Assembly: GCF_002285795.1 (NCBI RefSeq)
Contig: NZ_CP022961.1
Coordinates: forward strand, 1 to 64,000
Length of the DNA: 64,000 bases
Origin: Plantactinospora sp. KBS50
GTDB taxonomy: Bacteria > Actinomycetota > Actinomycetes > Mycobacteriales > Micromonosporaceae
Direction of reading: 5' to 3'
Shown: positions 11,267 to 19,604 of the stretch, one piece after another
Layout: every line of letters starts with the position of its first letter
Position numbering within the stretch: the first letter of the stretch is position 1
Made by a program: the position numbers and the translations under genes
The notes under the pieces: generated by a model
What the model saw: the letters and a program-made list of their open reading frames with translations, nothing else
What the model was told of the DNA's origin: nothing
The model's database searches: none

Positions 11267-12285
11267 ATGACGGAGACACAGGCGAAGTCGGGGACTGCGG
11301 GGGCCTCGACCACCCCGGTCGAGGAGGAGGCCGCTGGGTCCGGCGGCACGCCGCCGCCGGCGACCGGCCGCGCGGCGGTCGGCCGGGCGGCCGTCCCCGC
11401 CGACTCGCCGTCCCCGAAGTTCACCCGGGCGCCGGGAATGGCCCCGCCCCGGGGGCGCCTGACAAACCGCCGTCCGGGGAAGGTTCCCACCCGCAGGAGG
11501 ACGCGCCGGCCGGAAAGGTCGCCACCGAGGACCACTCCCCGACCGACGGAACCGCGCCGATGACCGCCGCCGTACCGACGGCGAGCGCCGAGCCGACCAA
11601 GGAGGACCGGGCCCTCGCGGACACGCCAGGGCGCCCGGCCGGCTCCGACGGTGCCCGGATCGGCGGCACCCGACCGGAGGACGGCTCCGAGGCCGCCGCG
11701 TCCGGCCGGCCCGGCATCGGCACGATGGGCATGGGCACGATGGGTCGGTTCGGCGCGCCGACCACCACCGGACCTCGTACCGGCCAGGGCCAGCCCGGCG
11801 TCGGTGCCGGCACCTTCCGGCCAGCGACGATCGGCGGCGCGGCCGCCGTCGGTGCGGCCCGGGTGACCGAGGCCGTACGCGCCGCCCGCAACACCGTCAA
11901 CTCGGCCGCCTCCCGTGGTCCCCGCCGCGCCCGGCTGAACCTCAAGCGGATCGACCCCTGGTCGGTGATGAAGTTCTCCGCCGCGGTCTCGGTGGTGCTG
12001 TTCATCGTCGTCATCGTCGCGACGTCGGTGCTGTACCTGGCGCTCGACGCGATGGGTGTGTTCAAGGCGTTCAACAACAGCCTGACCGACCTGGTCAGCG
12101 CAGGTGGCGGTGGTGGCGCCGGCGGCTTCCGGATCACCGCGAAGGGCGTCATCGGCACCTCGGCGCTGATCGGCCTGGTGAACGTCGTGCTGTTCACCGC
12201 GCTGGCGACGTTGGGCGCGTTCATCTACAACGTCTGCGCCGACCTGGTGGGCGGCGTCGAGGTCACGCTCGCCGAGCGCGACTGA
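11267..12285 (+). CDS. DUF3566 membrane protein, frame broken near 11450
   Basis: DUF3566 proteins typically follow gyrA in actinobacteria; their function is unclear. The C-terminal part (from about 11900) has LKRIDPWSVMKFSAAVSVV, one membrane helix (VLFIVVIVATSVLYLAL), a Gly-rich loop and a second hydrophobic segment ending VCADLVGGVEVTLAERD. The disordered N-terminal part begins MTETQAKSG at 11267, four bases after gyrA. The two parts are in different frames. Adding one base in the GGGGG at 11451-11455 gives a continuous product of about 340 residues reading APPRGAPDKPPSGEG. I regard it as one gene with a likely sequencing indel. Confidence 0.85.
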
Positions 12286-12299
12286 CCGAAGGCGACGAT

Positions 12300-12336
12300 C
12301 CCGCCGGAGCCCGCCAAATGTGCTGGCTCCGGCGGG
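12300..12336 (+). terminator. Hairpin after the DUF3566 gene
   Basis: Perfect 12-base inverted repeat: left arm CCCGCCGGAGCC at 12300-12311, loop of 13 bases, right arm at 12325-12336. It lies 15 bases after the stop and ends the gyrB-gyrA-DUF3566 unit before the tRNA genes. Confidence 0.7.
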
Positions 12337-12441
12337 GCGTACCGGACTATCGTCACGCAGGTGCGGGCGATGGGCCGTACCGGACCCGCCCCCGATTTTG
12401 GCGCGGATCCGGCGGTACGGTAACCTTGCTCGTCGCCACAC

Positions 12442-12515
12442 GGGGCTATAGCTCAGTCGGTTAGAGCGCAGAGCTGATAACTCTGAGGTCGCTGGTTCGA
12501 TTCCAGCTAGCCCCA
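12442..12515 (+). tRNA. tRNA-Ile (GAT)
   Basis: A 74-base cloverleaf. The acceptor arm GGGGCTA pairs with TAGCCCC. The D-arm is GCTCAGTCGGTTAGAGC, the anticodon loop CTGATAA has GAT, and the T-loop is GGTTCGATTCC. The discriminator is A; CCA is not fully encoded. It sits in the conserved tRNA-Ile / tRNA-Ala pair downstream of gyrA. Confidence 0.97.
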
Positions 12516-12565
12516 CATCTCCAGCACCATCGCAACCGGCAGTCAACCTTGAAGGGGACAGCCCG

Positions 12566-12694
12566 ATGTTGAAGAAGCTCCTTGTCGTGGCCAGCATCGT
12601 CGGTGTGGCTGCCCTCGTCTTCCGCAAGGTCAAGGCGTCGAACGACGAGCGTGCCCTCTGGCACGAGGCCACCACCGCTCCCGACCTGAGCTGA
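12566..12694 (+). CDS. DLW-39-type small protein
   Basis: A 42-residue protein between the two tRNA genes. It has one N-terminal hydrophobic helix (LLVVASIVGVAALVF), a basic stretch RKVKAS and an acidic tail with ALWHEATTAPDLS. Position, length and the Leu-Trp motif match the DLW-39 family of very short actinobacterial proteins found at this locus; here the motif reads ALW instead of DLW. AAGGGGA lies upstream at a good distance from the ATG. Function unknown; probably a membrane-anchored micropeptide. Confidence 0.85.
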   Translation: MLKKLLVVASIVGVAALVFRKVKASNDERALWHEATTAPDLS

Positions 12695-12735
12695 TCTTCC
12701 GCGCGGATCGCCCCCGGTCGGGCCGCTCCGCTCGC

Positions 12736-12808
12736 GGGGCCATAGCTCAACTGGCAGAGCACTGCCTTTGCAAGGCAGGGGTTCGGGGTTCGAGTCCCCG
12801 TGGCTCCA
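12736..12808 (+). tRNA. tRNA-Ala (TGC)
   Basis: A 73-base cloverleaf with acceptor GGGGCCA against TGGCTCC (one G-T pair), D-arm GCTCAACTGGCAGAGC, anticodon stem TGCCT/AGGCA with anticodon TGC, and T-arm GGGGTTCGAGTCCCC. Discriminator A; no encoded CCA. Confidence 0.97.
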
Positions 12809-12864
12809 CTTCATAACGTGATCTCGCTGGTTTCCTGCGCTTTCCCGGTTCGGGGGCTCAGGCT

Positions 12865-13365
12865 ATGAGCGACCCTCAATACGAGACCGGGGAGCCCGCT
12901 GAGACCGGCGTCCCGCAGGGCGACGCTGAGCTCCCGGCCGCCGGCGTTCCCGCTGGTGGAGTGCAGTGGGCCGCGCCGCTCAGCGGCGGAAACAATCAAG
13001 ACGGGACCAGTTGGCTCCAGCTGCCGACGACCGGCGTCGTGGCGCTCACCAACGAGGTCACCACCGGCGCCGCCGTGGGGCGTGGCACGCCACAGGCCAA
13101 AGCCCGTCGCGCTCCACGACGACCGGCACGGTCACCGTGCGAGATCCCCGGGCGTGTCGTCATGCCGCTCGCCGAGCCCTCCGGTGTGAATTCCGACGAG
13201 GGCGCGCTGCTCGGGAACCATCGGGGGACTGCCGGCGACTATTCACCTGATGGTCGAACGGGTTCGCCCTGCGTGAACGCGGGGCGTCCGGCAACTCCGC
13301 TTCGGAACCACCGAGCGGACCCGGCGGTGAAGGGCGCATTCTCTTGGCACAGACCGGTAAGTTGA
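12865..13365 (+). CDS. Hypothetical protein, possibly degenerate in its 3' half
   Basis: Open frame of 166 codons starting MSDPQYETGEP. The first 75 or so codons show strong G/C preference at third positions and a plausible small domain with WAAPLSGGNNQDGTSWLQLP and TGVVALTNEVTTGAAV. After about 13085 the codon bias collapses and the product turns into an Arg/Pro-rich string, and no other frame continues the domain clearly. It may be a small regulator-associated protein (some resemblance to DUF397 proteins) truncated by an indel or deletion, followed by an untranslated leader of the next operon. Low confidence for the 3' half. Confidence 0.35.
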   Translation: MSDPQYETGEPAETGVPQGDAELPAAGVPAGGVQWAAPLSGGNNQDGTSWLQLPTTGVVALTNEVTTGAAVGRGTPQAKARRAPRRPARSPCEIPGRVVMPLAEPSGVNSDEGALLGNHRGTAGDYSPDGRTGSPCVNAGRPATPLRNHRADPAVKGAFSWHRPVS

Positions 13366-14438
13366 GTCCCTCCCAGCTCCTCGGCGCGGCGCTGGCCGGG
13401 TGCGTCGTTCTGGCGGTCGGTGCCTGTTCCGGGACGCAGGTGGCGGAGGCGCCGGCGCCGTCGACCGGTGCGTCGGCGGTGGCCGGTCCGCGGACCACAT
13501 ATCCGCTGACGATCGACAACTGCGGCCGCAAGGTCACCTTCACTCAGGCGCCGAGCCGGGTCGTGCTGCTCAACGGCGCGTCGGTAGCCGAGGTCGAGTC
13601 GATGATCGCGCTCGGCGTGCAGGGTGCCATCGTGGCGAACAGCCAGAGTTACGGCGTCTCCGACGATCCGACGATGGTTGAGCGGATCAAGGCCATCCCG
13701 ACCGGTGGGGTGAAGCTGAACAAGAACTTCGAGGTACCTCGGGAGCAGGTGCTGGCCCAGGCGCCGGATTTGGTGATCTCGACGTGGGCGGGTGGCTTCG
13801 ACGACAAGATCGGCTCGATCACCCGGGACGAACTGGCCAAGGCCGGCATCAACAGCTTCGTGACGCCGTCCAACTGCGCCAACGGTGCGACCTCGCCACG
13901 CCCGCAGGACACGGCGACGTACGCGAATCGGACGGTCGAGTCGTCGTTCGACCTGCTGACCCAGCTCGGGCAGGTCTTCGACGTCCAGGGCCGGGCGGAG
14001 CAGGTCGTGCAGGAGTCGCGCGCTTCGCTGGCCGCACTCCCGGCGCCCACCGGCGATCGTAAGCGGGTGCTGGCCGCCTACCCGAGCATGGGGTCGGCGA
14101 TGGGGCTCACCGTGCCGGCGGTGTTCGGCGGCGGGATCTACGACGACATCATCACCCGGGCCGGCGGCGTCAACGCGTTCGGCGGCCTGACCGACCAGCA
14201 GCTCGGCGCGATCAACGTCGAGGCATTGGCCGCGGCGGACGTGGACGTGCTGGTGATCGGGCTGTGGCAGCCGGATGACGATGCCGGGAAGTTCGCCGAG
14301 CAGTTGTTCGCGCAGTTCCCGCAGTGGCCGGCGTCGAAGACCAGGACGTACACCTCGGTGTCCGACAGCTTCTATCTCGGGCCGTTGAACGCGGTCGCGG
14401 TCAAGCGGATCAGCGATGCCGTCCGCGCCGCCGGCTGA
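13344..14438 (+). CDS. Periplasmic-binding lipoprotein of a FecB/BtuF-type ABC importer
   Basis: Binds a metal chelate or corrinoid outside the membrane and delivers it to the permease. The 364-residue product has a signal peptide with lipobox LAVGAC near residue 27. A helical-backbone class III binding fold follows: NCGRKVTFTQAPSRVVLL, PDLVISTWAGGF, AADVDVLVIGLWQPDDDAGKF. The TTG start at 13344 is weakly supported; a TTG at 13362 is possible. It overlaps the permease gene, so the three importer genes form an operon. The substrate is not evident; no iron box was found upstream. Confidence 0.85.
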   Translation: MAQTGKLSPSQLLGAALAGCVVLAVGACSGTQVAEAPAPSTGASAVAGPRTTYPLTIDNCGRKVTFTQAPSRVVLLNGASVAEVESMIALGVQGAIVANSQSYGVSDDPTMVERIKAIPTGGVKLNKNFEVPREQVLAQAPDLVISTWAGGFDDKIGSITRDELAKAGINSFVTPSNCANGATSPRPQDTATYANRTVESSFDLLTQLGQVFDVQGRAEQVVQESRASLAALPAPTGDRKRVLAAYPSMGSAMGLTVPAVFGGGIYDDIITRAGGVNAFGGLTDQQLGAINVEALAAADVDVLVIGLWQPDDDAGKFAEQLFAQFPQWPASKTRTYTSVSDSFYLGPLNAVAVKRISDAVRAAG

Positions 14439-15504
14439 GCGGATCCGGCGGACCGTCCCGTCGCAGACCCGCGGCCACCTCGTACCCGATCGGGCTTTTG
14501 CGCTGTTGATCGCGCTCCTGGCCGGCGCGGTGGTGCTGGCCGCGGCCGTCGCGATCGCGGTCGGCACGGTGCCGGTGCCGCTCGGCGACGTGGCCGCGGT
14601 GACCTGGGCCCATCTGACGCCCGGCGACAGCGAGCGCAGCCTGCTGTACGACCAGATCGTGTGGGACTTCCGGGCGCCGCGGGTGCTGTTGGCCGGGGTG
14701 GCCGGCGCGGGACTGAGCATCGCCGGGGTGTGCCTGCAGGCGCTGGTGCGTAACCCTCTCGCCGATCCCTATCTGCTCGGCATCTCCTCGGGCGCCTCGG
14801 TCGGTGCGGTCCTCGCGCTGACCCTCGCGCCCGCGGTGATCGCCGGGCTGGGGTTGGTCGGCGCGGCCTTCGTCGGGGCGCTGGCCAGCGTGGCACTGGT
14901 GGTGGTCCTGGCCCAGCGGGCCGGCCGGGTCGCGCCCGGGCGGCTGATCCTGGCCGGGGTGGCGGTCGGCTACCTCGGCTCGGCCGTGACCAGCTACATC
15001 CAGTTGCAGGCCAACCCGAGCGAGCTGCGCGGAATCATGTTCTGGCTGCTCGGATCGGTTGCCACCGCGTCCTGGGGCGACCTTCCGGCACCGGCCGTCG
15101 CCCTCGTGTGCTGCCTGGTCTGGCTGCTGGTCGACGGCCGCCGGTTGAACGCGTTGACCATGGGCGAGACGTCGGCCGCCGGGCTCGGGATCGACGTCAA
15201 CCGGCTGCGGCTCGGGCTGCTCGCCGCGGCGTCGCTGCTGACCGCCACGATCGTCAGCGTCGCCGGGGGGATCGGGTTCGTCGGGCTGATGGTGCCGCAC
15301 GCGGTCCGTCTGCTGGTCGGCCCCGACCACCGGCGGGTCGTGCCGGTGTCGCTGCTGGTCGGCGCGGTCTTCCTGATCCTCGTCGACCTGCTGTCGCGGA
15401 CCCTGGACCGGCCCAACGAGATGCCGATCGGCATCTTCACCGCCGCCCTCGGCGCGCCGTTCTTCCTGTGGCTGCTGCGCAGTCAGTCCGGGGCGGTGCG
15501 ATGA
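14416..15504 (+). CDS. FecCD-family ABC importer permease
   Basis: Ten-helix permease for siderophores, corrinoids or heme. The 362-residue protein has the hallmark segments VLLAGVAGAGLSIAGVCLQ, RNPLADPYLLGISSGASVGA, LGSVATASW and GGIGFVGLMVPHAVRLLVG, and the C-terminal GIFTAALGAPFFLWLL. The start ATG lies inside the binding-protein gene (23-base overlap), and the stop overlaps the ATPase start, so the genes are translationally coupled. A single permease gene implies a homodimer. Confidence 0.92.
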   Translation: MPSAPPAERIRRTVPSQTRGHLVPDRAFALLIALLAGAVVLAAAVAIAVGTVPVPLGDVAAVTWAHLTPGDSERSLLYDQIVWDFRAPRVLLAGVAGAGLSIAGVCLQALVRNPLADPYLLGISSGASVGAVLALTLAPAVIAGLGLVGAAFVGALASVALVVVLAQRAGRVAPGRLILAGVAVGYLGSAVTSYIQLQANPSELRGIMFWLLGSVATASWGDLPAPAVALVCCLVWLLVDGRRLNALTMGETSAAGLGIDVNRLRLGLLAAASLLTATIVSVAGGIGFVGLMVPHAVRLLVGPDHRRVVPVSLLVGAVFLILVDLLSRTLDRPNEMPIGIFTAALGAPFFLWLLRSQSGAVR

Positions 15505-16322
15505 AGGTCACCGCGACCGCCGTGTCGGTGCGCATCGACGGCGCGCCGATCCTGGGCGACGTGTCGCTGACCGCGGCTGCCGGCGCCGTGACCGGTCTGA
15601 TCGGGCCGAACGGTTCCGGCAAGAGCACGCTGCTGCGCTGCCTCTACCGGATCATCCGTCCGCAGCAGGGCGCGGTGCTCATCGGTGAGCACAACGTCTG
15701 GCAGGTCCCCGCCCGCCGGGCCGGCCAACTGCGCGCGGTGGTGGCCCAGGACCAGGAACTGGACAACGACTACAGCGTCCGCGACATCGTCGCCATGGGC
15801 CGGATTCCGCACCAGCGGCTCCTCGATCGCGAAAGCTCCGCCGATCGCGCCATCATCGACGAGGCGCTGGCGCGGGCCGGCATCGAATGGGCGCAGAACC
15901 GGCGCTTCGCCACGCTTTCCGGCGGCGAACGCCAACGCGTCCTGCTCGCCCGCGCGCTCGCCCAGAACGCCCCGGTCCTGCTGCTGGACGAACCCACCAA
16001 TCATCTCGACATCGGCGCGCAACTGGAACTGCTCGACCTGATCCGCGGGCTCGGACTCACCACCGTGGCCGCCCTGCACGATCTCGACCACGCCGTTGCC
16101 TACTGCGACGCCGTCACGCTGCTGAACCACGGCCGGATCGTCGCGGCCGGCGAGCCCCTCGCCGTGCTCACTCCGGAACGCCTGGCCGAGGTCTTCGGCG
16201 TACGCGCGGCGGTGACCACCCATCCCCTCACCGGCCGGCCGCACCTGGTGTTCGCGACCACCGCATCGCTGCCGAGCTCTGAAAGGAGCGCCCACGATGA
16301 GCACCCCCACCCCGCTCGATGA
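15501..16322 (+). CDS. FecE/BtuD-type ABC importer ATPase
   Basis: Energises the importer. The 273-residue protein has Walker A GPNGSGKSTLLR near residue 36, signature LSGGERQRVLLARAL near residue 140, Walker B VLLLDEPTNHLD near residue 160 and switch His in ALHDLDHAV. ATGA-type overlap with the permease. Its last 26 bases overlap the DJ-1-YHS gene, placing that gene in the same operon. Confidence 0.93.
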   Translation: MKVTATAVSVRIDGAPILGDVSLTAAAGAVTGLIGPNGSGKSTLLRCLYRIIRPQQGAVLIGEHNVWQVPARRAGQLRAVVAQDQELDNDYSVRDIVAMGRIPHQRLLDRESSADRAIIDEALARAGIEWAQNRRFATLSGGERQRVLLARALAQNAPVLLLDEPTNHLDIGAQLELLDLIRGLGLTTVAALHDLDHAVAYCDAVTLLNHGRIVAAGEPLAVLTPERLAEVFGVRAAVTTHPLTGRPHLVFATTASLPSSERSAHDEHPHPAR

Positions 16323-17148
16323 GCCCGTACCCGACGCCCGGCTCACCGCACCGCTCGAGCCGCCCGCGACCGGCACCATCACGGTGGCCTTCCTCCTCTC
16401 GCCCCAAGCGGAACTCGTCGACTTCGCCGGCCCCTGGGGTGTGTTCGAGTACGTCCAGCTCGATGACGGGCACAACCCGTTCACGCTCTACACGGTGGCC
16501 GCCACGACCGAACCCGTCCGCATCTCCGGCGGCATGGTCCTGGTCCCCGGTCACGACGTCGAAAGCGCTCCCCCGCCGGACATCGTGATCGTCCCCGCCA
16601 TGGACCTGGAACAGGTCGCGCCCGAGGCGCTGGACTGGCTGCGGCGGGTGCATCAGGACACCACCGTGACCATGTCGGTCTGCAACGGATCCTTCGTGCT
16701 CGGACAGGCCGGCCTCCTCCACGGCAGGAGCGCGACAGCCCACCACGCTGGCCACAACACGCTTCGAGCCTTGTTTCCCGAGGTCACCGTCATCCGAGGA
16801 GCGCGCTTCGTCGAGGACGGCAAGATCGCCACCGCTGGCGGACTCACCTCCGGCACCGACCTCGCCCTGCGGATCGTCGAGCGTTACTTCGGGCGAGCCG
16901 CCGCGCAACAGACCGCCAGCTACCTCGAATACCAGAGCACCGGCTGGATGCACCCCGACAGGAACGGGCCGTTCGCCGAGCGCGCCGCGAGCACGTCGGG
17001 GCATCCGGTGTGTCCGGTCTGCGAGATGTCAGTGTCACCCGACACCCCGCTCACCCACGAACACGAGGGAACCACCTGGTACTTCTGCGGTACCTGGTGC
17101 CAGGACCAGTTCAAGACCGCACCGGAACGATTCGCCGCCGCCGGCTGA
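16297..17148 (+). CDS. DJ-1/PfpI-family protein fused to a C-terminal YHS-like metal-binding domain
   Basis: The 283-residue product has a DJ-1/PfpI domain (about residues 28-215) with the nucleophile-elbow cysteine in MSVCNGSFVLGQAG. A Cys-rich tail (about residues 232-280) follows, with CPVCEMSVSP and WYFCGTWCQDQF...PERF, the pattern of YHS/TRASH domains that bind transition metals. AAAGGAG precedes the ATG. It overlaps the importer ATPase gene, so it probably handles the imported ligand or metal. DJ-1 relatives include isonitrile hydratases, proteases and glyoxalases; the exact reaction is unknown. The fusion is unusual. Confidence 0.85.
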   Translation: MSTPTPLDEPVPDARLTAPLEPPATGTITVAFLLSPQAELVDFAGPWGVFEYVQLDDGHNPFTLYTVAATTEPVRISGGMVLVPGHDVESAPPPDIVIVPAMDLEQVAPEALDWLRRVHQDTTVTMSVCNGSFVLGQAGLLHGRSATAHHAGHNTLRALFPEVTVIRGARFVEDGKIATAGGLTSGTDLALRIVERYFGRAAAQQTASYLEYQSTGWMHPDRNGPFAERAASTSGHPVCPVCEMSVSPDTPLTHEHEGTTWYFCGTWCQDQFKTAPERFAAAG

Positions 17149-18252
17149 TCACACGTGACGGTCGACGGCGCCGCTCGCGGTCACGCCGATCCGGGTCGGC
17201 GCCTTCACGGAGGCCGCCCGCCCGAGCACGGCCAGCCTCACCCGAACCTGCTGCATCATCGTCGCCGGCCTGCGGAACCGCAGCTGATGGCCGATCGGCA
17301 ACAGGTAGAGAAGCAGTGCTCCGCACATCGCGAGACCGAAGCTGACCAGCCCCATCGTCAGCCCGATCGTGGCGTGGAACGCGAATCCCAGTACCAGCAG
17401 CACCCGCCTGGCCGGCGGGCGCAGCAGGATCGCCACCGCGATCGCGAACTCGATTGCCAACGGTGTCCAGGTCAGCAGCGAGACACCGAGTGGACTGTGG
17501 GTGACGATATCGGTGACTGGGCTCAACCATGGCGGTGCGCCGAAGAGCTGGTGCTGGAGGAAGTAGTACATGGCCGTGCCGTCGGCCCACTCGGCCACCC
17601 CGAGTTTGGCTATCGACGACTGAAAATAGACGGCCGCCACCTGGAGGCGGATCAGCATGATCGCGGCGTACGCGATGAGGGCGGCGGTGCCGGCGTGGCC
17701 GGGGTCGGTGCGGTCATCGTGGTCGGGGCTGCTCGGCGCCGGCGCCGGCGCCTGCCAGTGCCACCGGCGCCGATCCGTGAGTCCCACCGGAATCAGCAGC
17801 AGGGTGAGGATCGCGGCGAGCTGATCACCGCCGTCCGGGACGGCGGAATTGACCAGCAGACTCCAGGACAGATACCAGTGGGGAACGGCGGTCAACCGCG
17901 GGCGCCAACCGCTCGCGACGAGCAGCAGCGCCGCGACCGCGCACCAGCGCATGAGTGCGCCGTCCCAGACGGGCAGCACGCAGAACGCACCCGCGGCACT
18001 GTCCCCGGAGCACCCGGCCCGGGGGATCACGCCCCCTCCGGAGAGCAGTACATCGGTTGGCGTGGCGATCAGCGTCAGCGCCGAGCCGAGCGCCAGAAGG
18101 GTGCGGCCCAGGCCCAGGCTCGACGACCAGGGCGCAACCGCCAGGCGTGGGCGGGCCCGGCGCCCGAGCGACACCAGCCAGTTGCTCAGCAGATCACCTT
18201 CGCCCGAACGACGCGAGAAGGCATGATCGTCGGCAGATCTCGCCATGCCCAT
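17149..18252 (-). CDS. SdpB-like HTTM membrane protein
   Basis: In Bacillus subtilis SdpB is a multipass membrane protein that works with SdpA to process the SdpC toxin. This 367-residue protein has several hydrophobic helices (for example LGRTLLALGSALTLIATP, CAVAALLLVASGW, LIAYAAIMLIRLQVAAVYF) and the HTTM-type segment VYFQSSIAKLGVAEWADGTAMYY. It is the third gene of a C-A-B operon. GGAGG lies seven bases before the ATG at 18252. The start lies 67 bases inside sdpA, indicating tight coupling. SdpB identity rests on fold and context. Confidence 0.78.
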   Translation of the reverse strand: MGMARSADDHAFSRRSGEGDLLSNWLVSLGRRARPRLAVAPWSSSLGLGRTLLALGSALTLIATPTDVLLSGGGVIPRAGCSGDSAAGAFCVLPVWDGALMRWCAVAALLLVASGWRPRLTAVPHWYLSWSLLVNSAVPDGGDQLAAILTLLLIPVGLTDRRRWHWQAPAPAPSSPDHDDRTDPGHAGTAALIAYAAIMLIRLQVAAVYFQSSIAKLGVAEWADGTAMYYFLQHQLFGAPPWLSPVTDIVTHSPLGVSLLTWTPLAIEFAIAVAILLRPPARRVLLVLGFAFHATIGLTMGLVSFGLAMCGALLLYLLPIGHQLRFRRPATMMQQVRVRLAVLGRAASVKAPTRIGVTASGAVDRHV

Positions 18253-18761
18253 GGTGGCACCTCCCGGACTATCAGTCCGACGTCGCCACAGATCGTGCGG
18301 CTCGTCGAGTGGTTGGCAATGGTGGCGGCGGTGGGGAGGCCGGCCAGACAGTCGGTGGGTTCACGGTCGCAGTCCGACCACGCCTCTGCCGGCACCTGGG
18401 CCCGGAGGTCGTACACGATCAACTGTTCGGCCTGACGCACACGGTTCAGGCCCATCAGATCGGCCGGGACGGCGAGCCGTCCCGGGCTCCGGTCGCGCCA
18501 ACCGTCACTCCCGCGCTCGAACACGGTGACCGGCGGGGTTCGTGGGCTCTTGGTGAAGAACGCCCAGGACTGCGGCGCGACCGTGCGTGCGTAGCTGTGA
18601 TTACTGGTCAGCGGCAGGGAAAAGTGGGTTACCGGCAGCGCGTCATGGACGACGTACGCCACGATGACGGCGACCACGACCATTGCCGCGAGTACGCGTC
18701 GCCCGAGTCTCTCGTCGGCGCGCTCCGCCTGCCCTTGCCATGACGCGCTGCCGGTAGGCAT
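18186..18761 (-). CDS. SdpA-like protein
   Basis: SdpA proteins are needed with SdpB for maturation of SdpC-type toxins. The 191-residue product has one N-terminal membrane helix (VLAAMVVVAVIVAYVVHDAL) followed by a soluble part with the family-like segment PQSWAFFTKSPR near residue 70 and WSDCDREPTDC. The ATG at 18761 is preferred over the GTG at 18770 because the GGAGGGAG site fits better. The gene lies between the sdpC and sdpB homologues. Assignment is from family resemblance plus gene order. Confidence 0.75.
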   Translation of the reverse strand: MPTGSASWQGQAERADERLGRRVLAAMVVVAVIVAYVVHDALPVTHFSLPLTSNHSYARTVAPQSWAFFTKSPRTPPVTVFERGSDGWRDRSPGRLAVPADLMGLNRVRQAEQLIVYDLRAQVPAEAWSDCDREPTDCLAGLPTAATIANHSTSRTICGDVGLIVREVPPWAWRDLPTIMPSRVVRAKVIC

Positions 18762-18801
18762 CACTTCCACTCCCTCCAGGTGGTCGTAGCGGGTCGGTCG
18801 G

Positions 18802-19461
18802 TCAGGCGGCCCACATGCCCGTGGCGACCCGCGCGACCATCAACTCGGCGATTGCCCTCGCCACCGGTGGCTGCTGCCCGCCGGCGGTCGACGACCAGAT
18901 GTCCTGCAGGAACGCGCTCAGAATGCTCGACACGAGCGGATCCACGTAGTCCTCCAGACAGCACACGCGCTGCAGGTTGAAGGGAATGATGCCGCGCGCG
19001 ATGTCGGCGGAGGGCCCCCCGCTCGCGATGCCGACGAATCGGTAGATGGCCTGGATGACCGGACCGGATCCATAGGTGGAGACCAACGCGTTTCGGGAGA
19101 GCACGGAGAGATTGGTCAGCGCCTGCCTCACGGCGACCGGGTTGCCGCTCTGTAGCGCGGTGGCGAAGGAGGTTCCCCACCCCGGGCTGCTGGCGATCAC
19201 CGTGTTCACGGCGGTCTGGCCGAGACGCAGCGTCGGTGTCCACGGCACCGTCCCCCGCTGCAACGGGGCCAGCAGGGAGGCTGCCGGCCCTTCGTTGAAC
19301 AGCACGGCGTCGGACAACTCCACGGCGCTGAAGCGGGGCGCGGCCCCGTCCGCCGCGGCACTCGTCGTGCCCTGCACAAGGTAGCCGGTGCAGATCGCCA
19401 TGACGATGGCGAGCAGGGTCGCCGCCCGCCAGGTTCTGCGGATGGTTCTGGTCATTTCCAT
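18802..19461 (-). CDS. SdpC-like secreted antimicrobial peptide precursor
   Basis: SdpC of B. subtilis is a secreted precursor cut to a membrane-depolarising peptide. This 219-residue protein has a signal peptide (about residues 1-37) and an N-terminal segment FSAVELSDAVLFNEGPAAS resembling the SdpC family motif. A hydrophobic/Gly-containing C-terminal half follows, with a Cys pair at 167-168 (RVCCLED) and amphipathic helices to the end. GAAGGA precedes the ATG at 19461. The mature peptide boundaries cannot be read. The CC pair differs from the spaced pair in the Bacillus peptide. Confidence 0.75.
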   Translation of the reverse strand: MEMTRTIRRTWRAATLLAIVMAICTGYLVQGTTSAAADGAAPRFSAVELSDAVLFNEGPAASLLAPLQRGTVPWTPTLRLGQTAVNTVIASSPGWGTSFATALQSGNPVAVRQALTNLSVLSRNALVSTYGSGPVIQAIYRFVGIASGGPSADIARGIIPFNLQRVCCLEDYVDPLVSSILSAFLQDIWSSTAGGQQPPVARAIAELMVARVATGMWAA

Positions 19462-19604
19462 GTCGGATCCTTCGCGGTCGTCTGGCCACTGTGTGCCTCG
19501 CCCTGGATGGGGATCGAAACCCATCGCGCATTGGCGCGCATCTGACTGCTCCTTTCTCGACGGGCATCGATACCGATGACGGTCCTCGGGGCGGTGTCCC
19601 GGTG

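Noticed and set aside
13085..13340. Possible cobalamin riboswitch before the importer
   Set aside because: Some GGGAA/CCGGCAACT-like words occur, but the GCCACTG-type B12 box and the consensus core order are not present.
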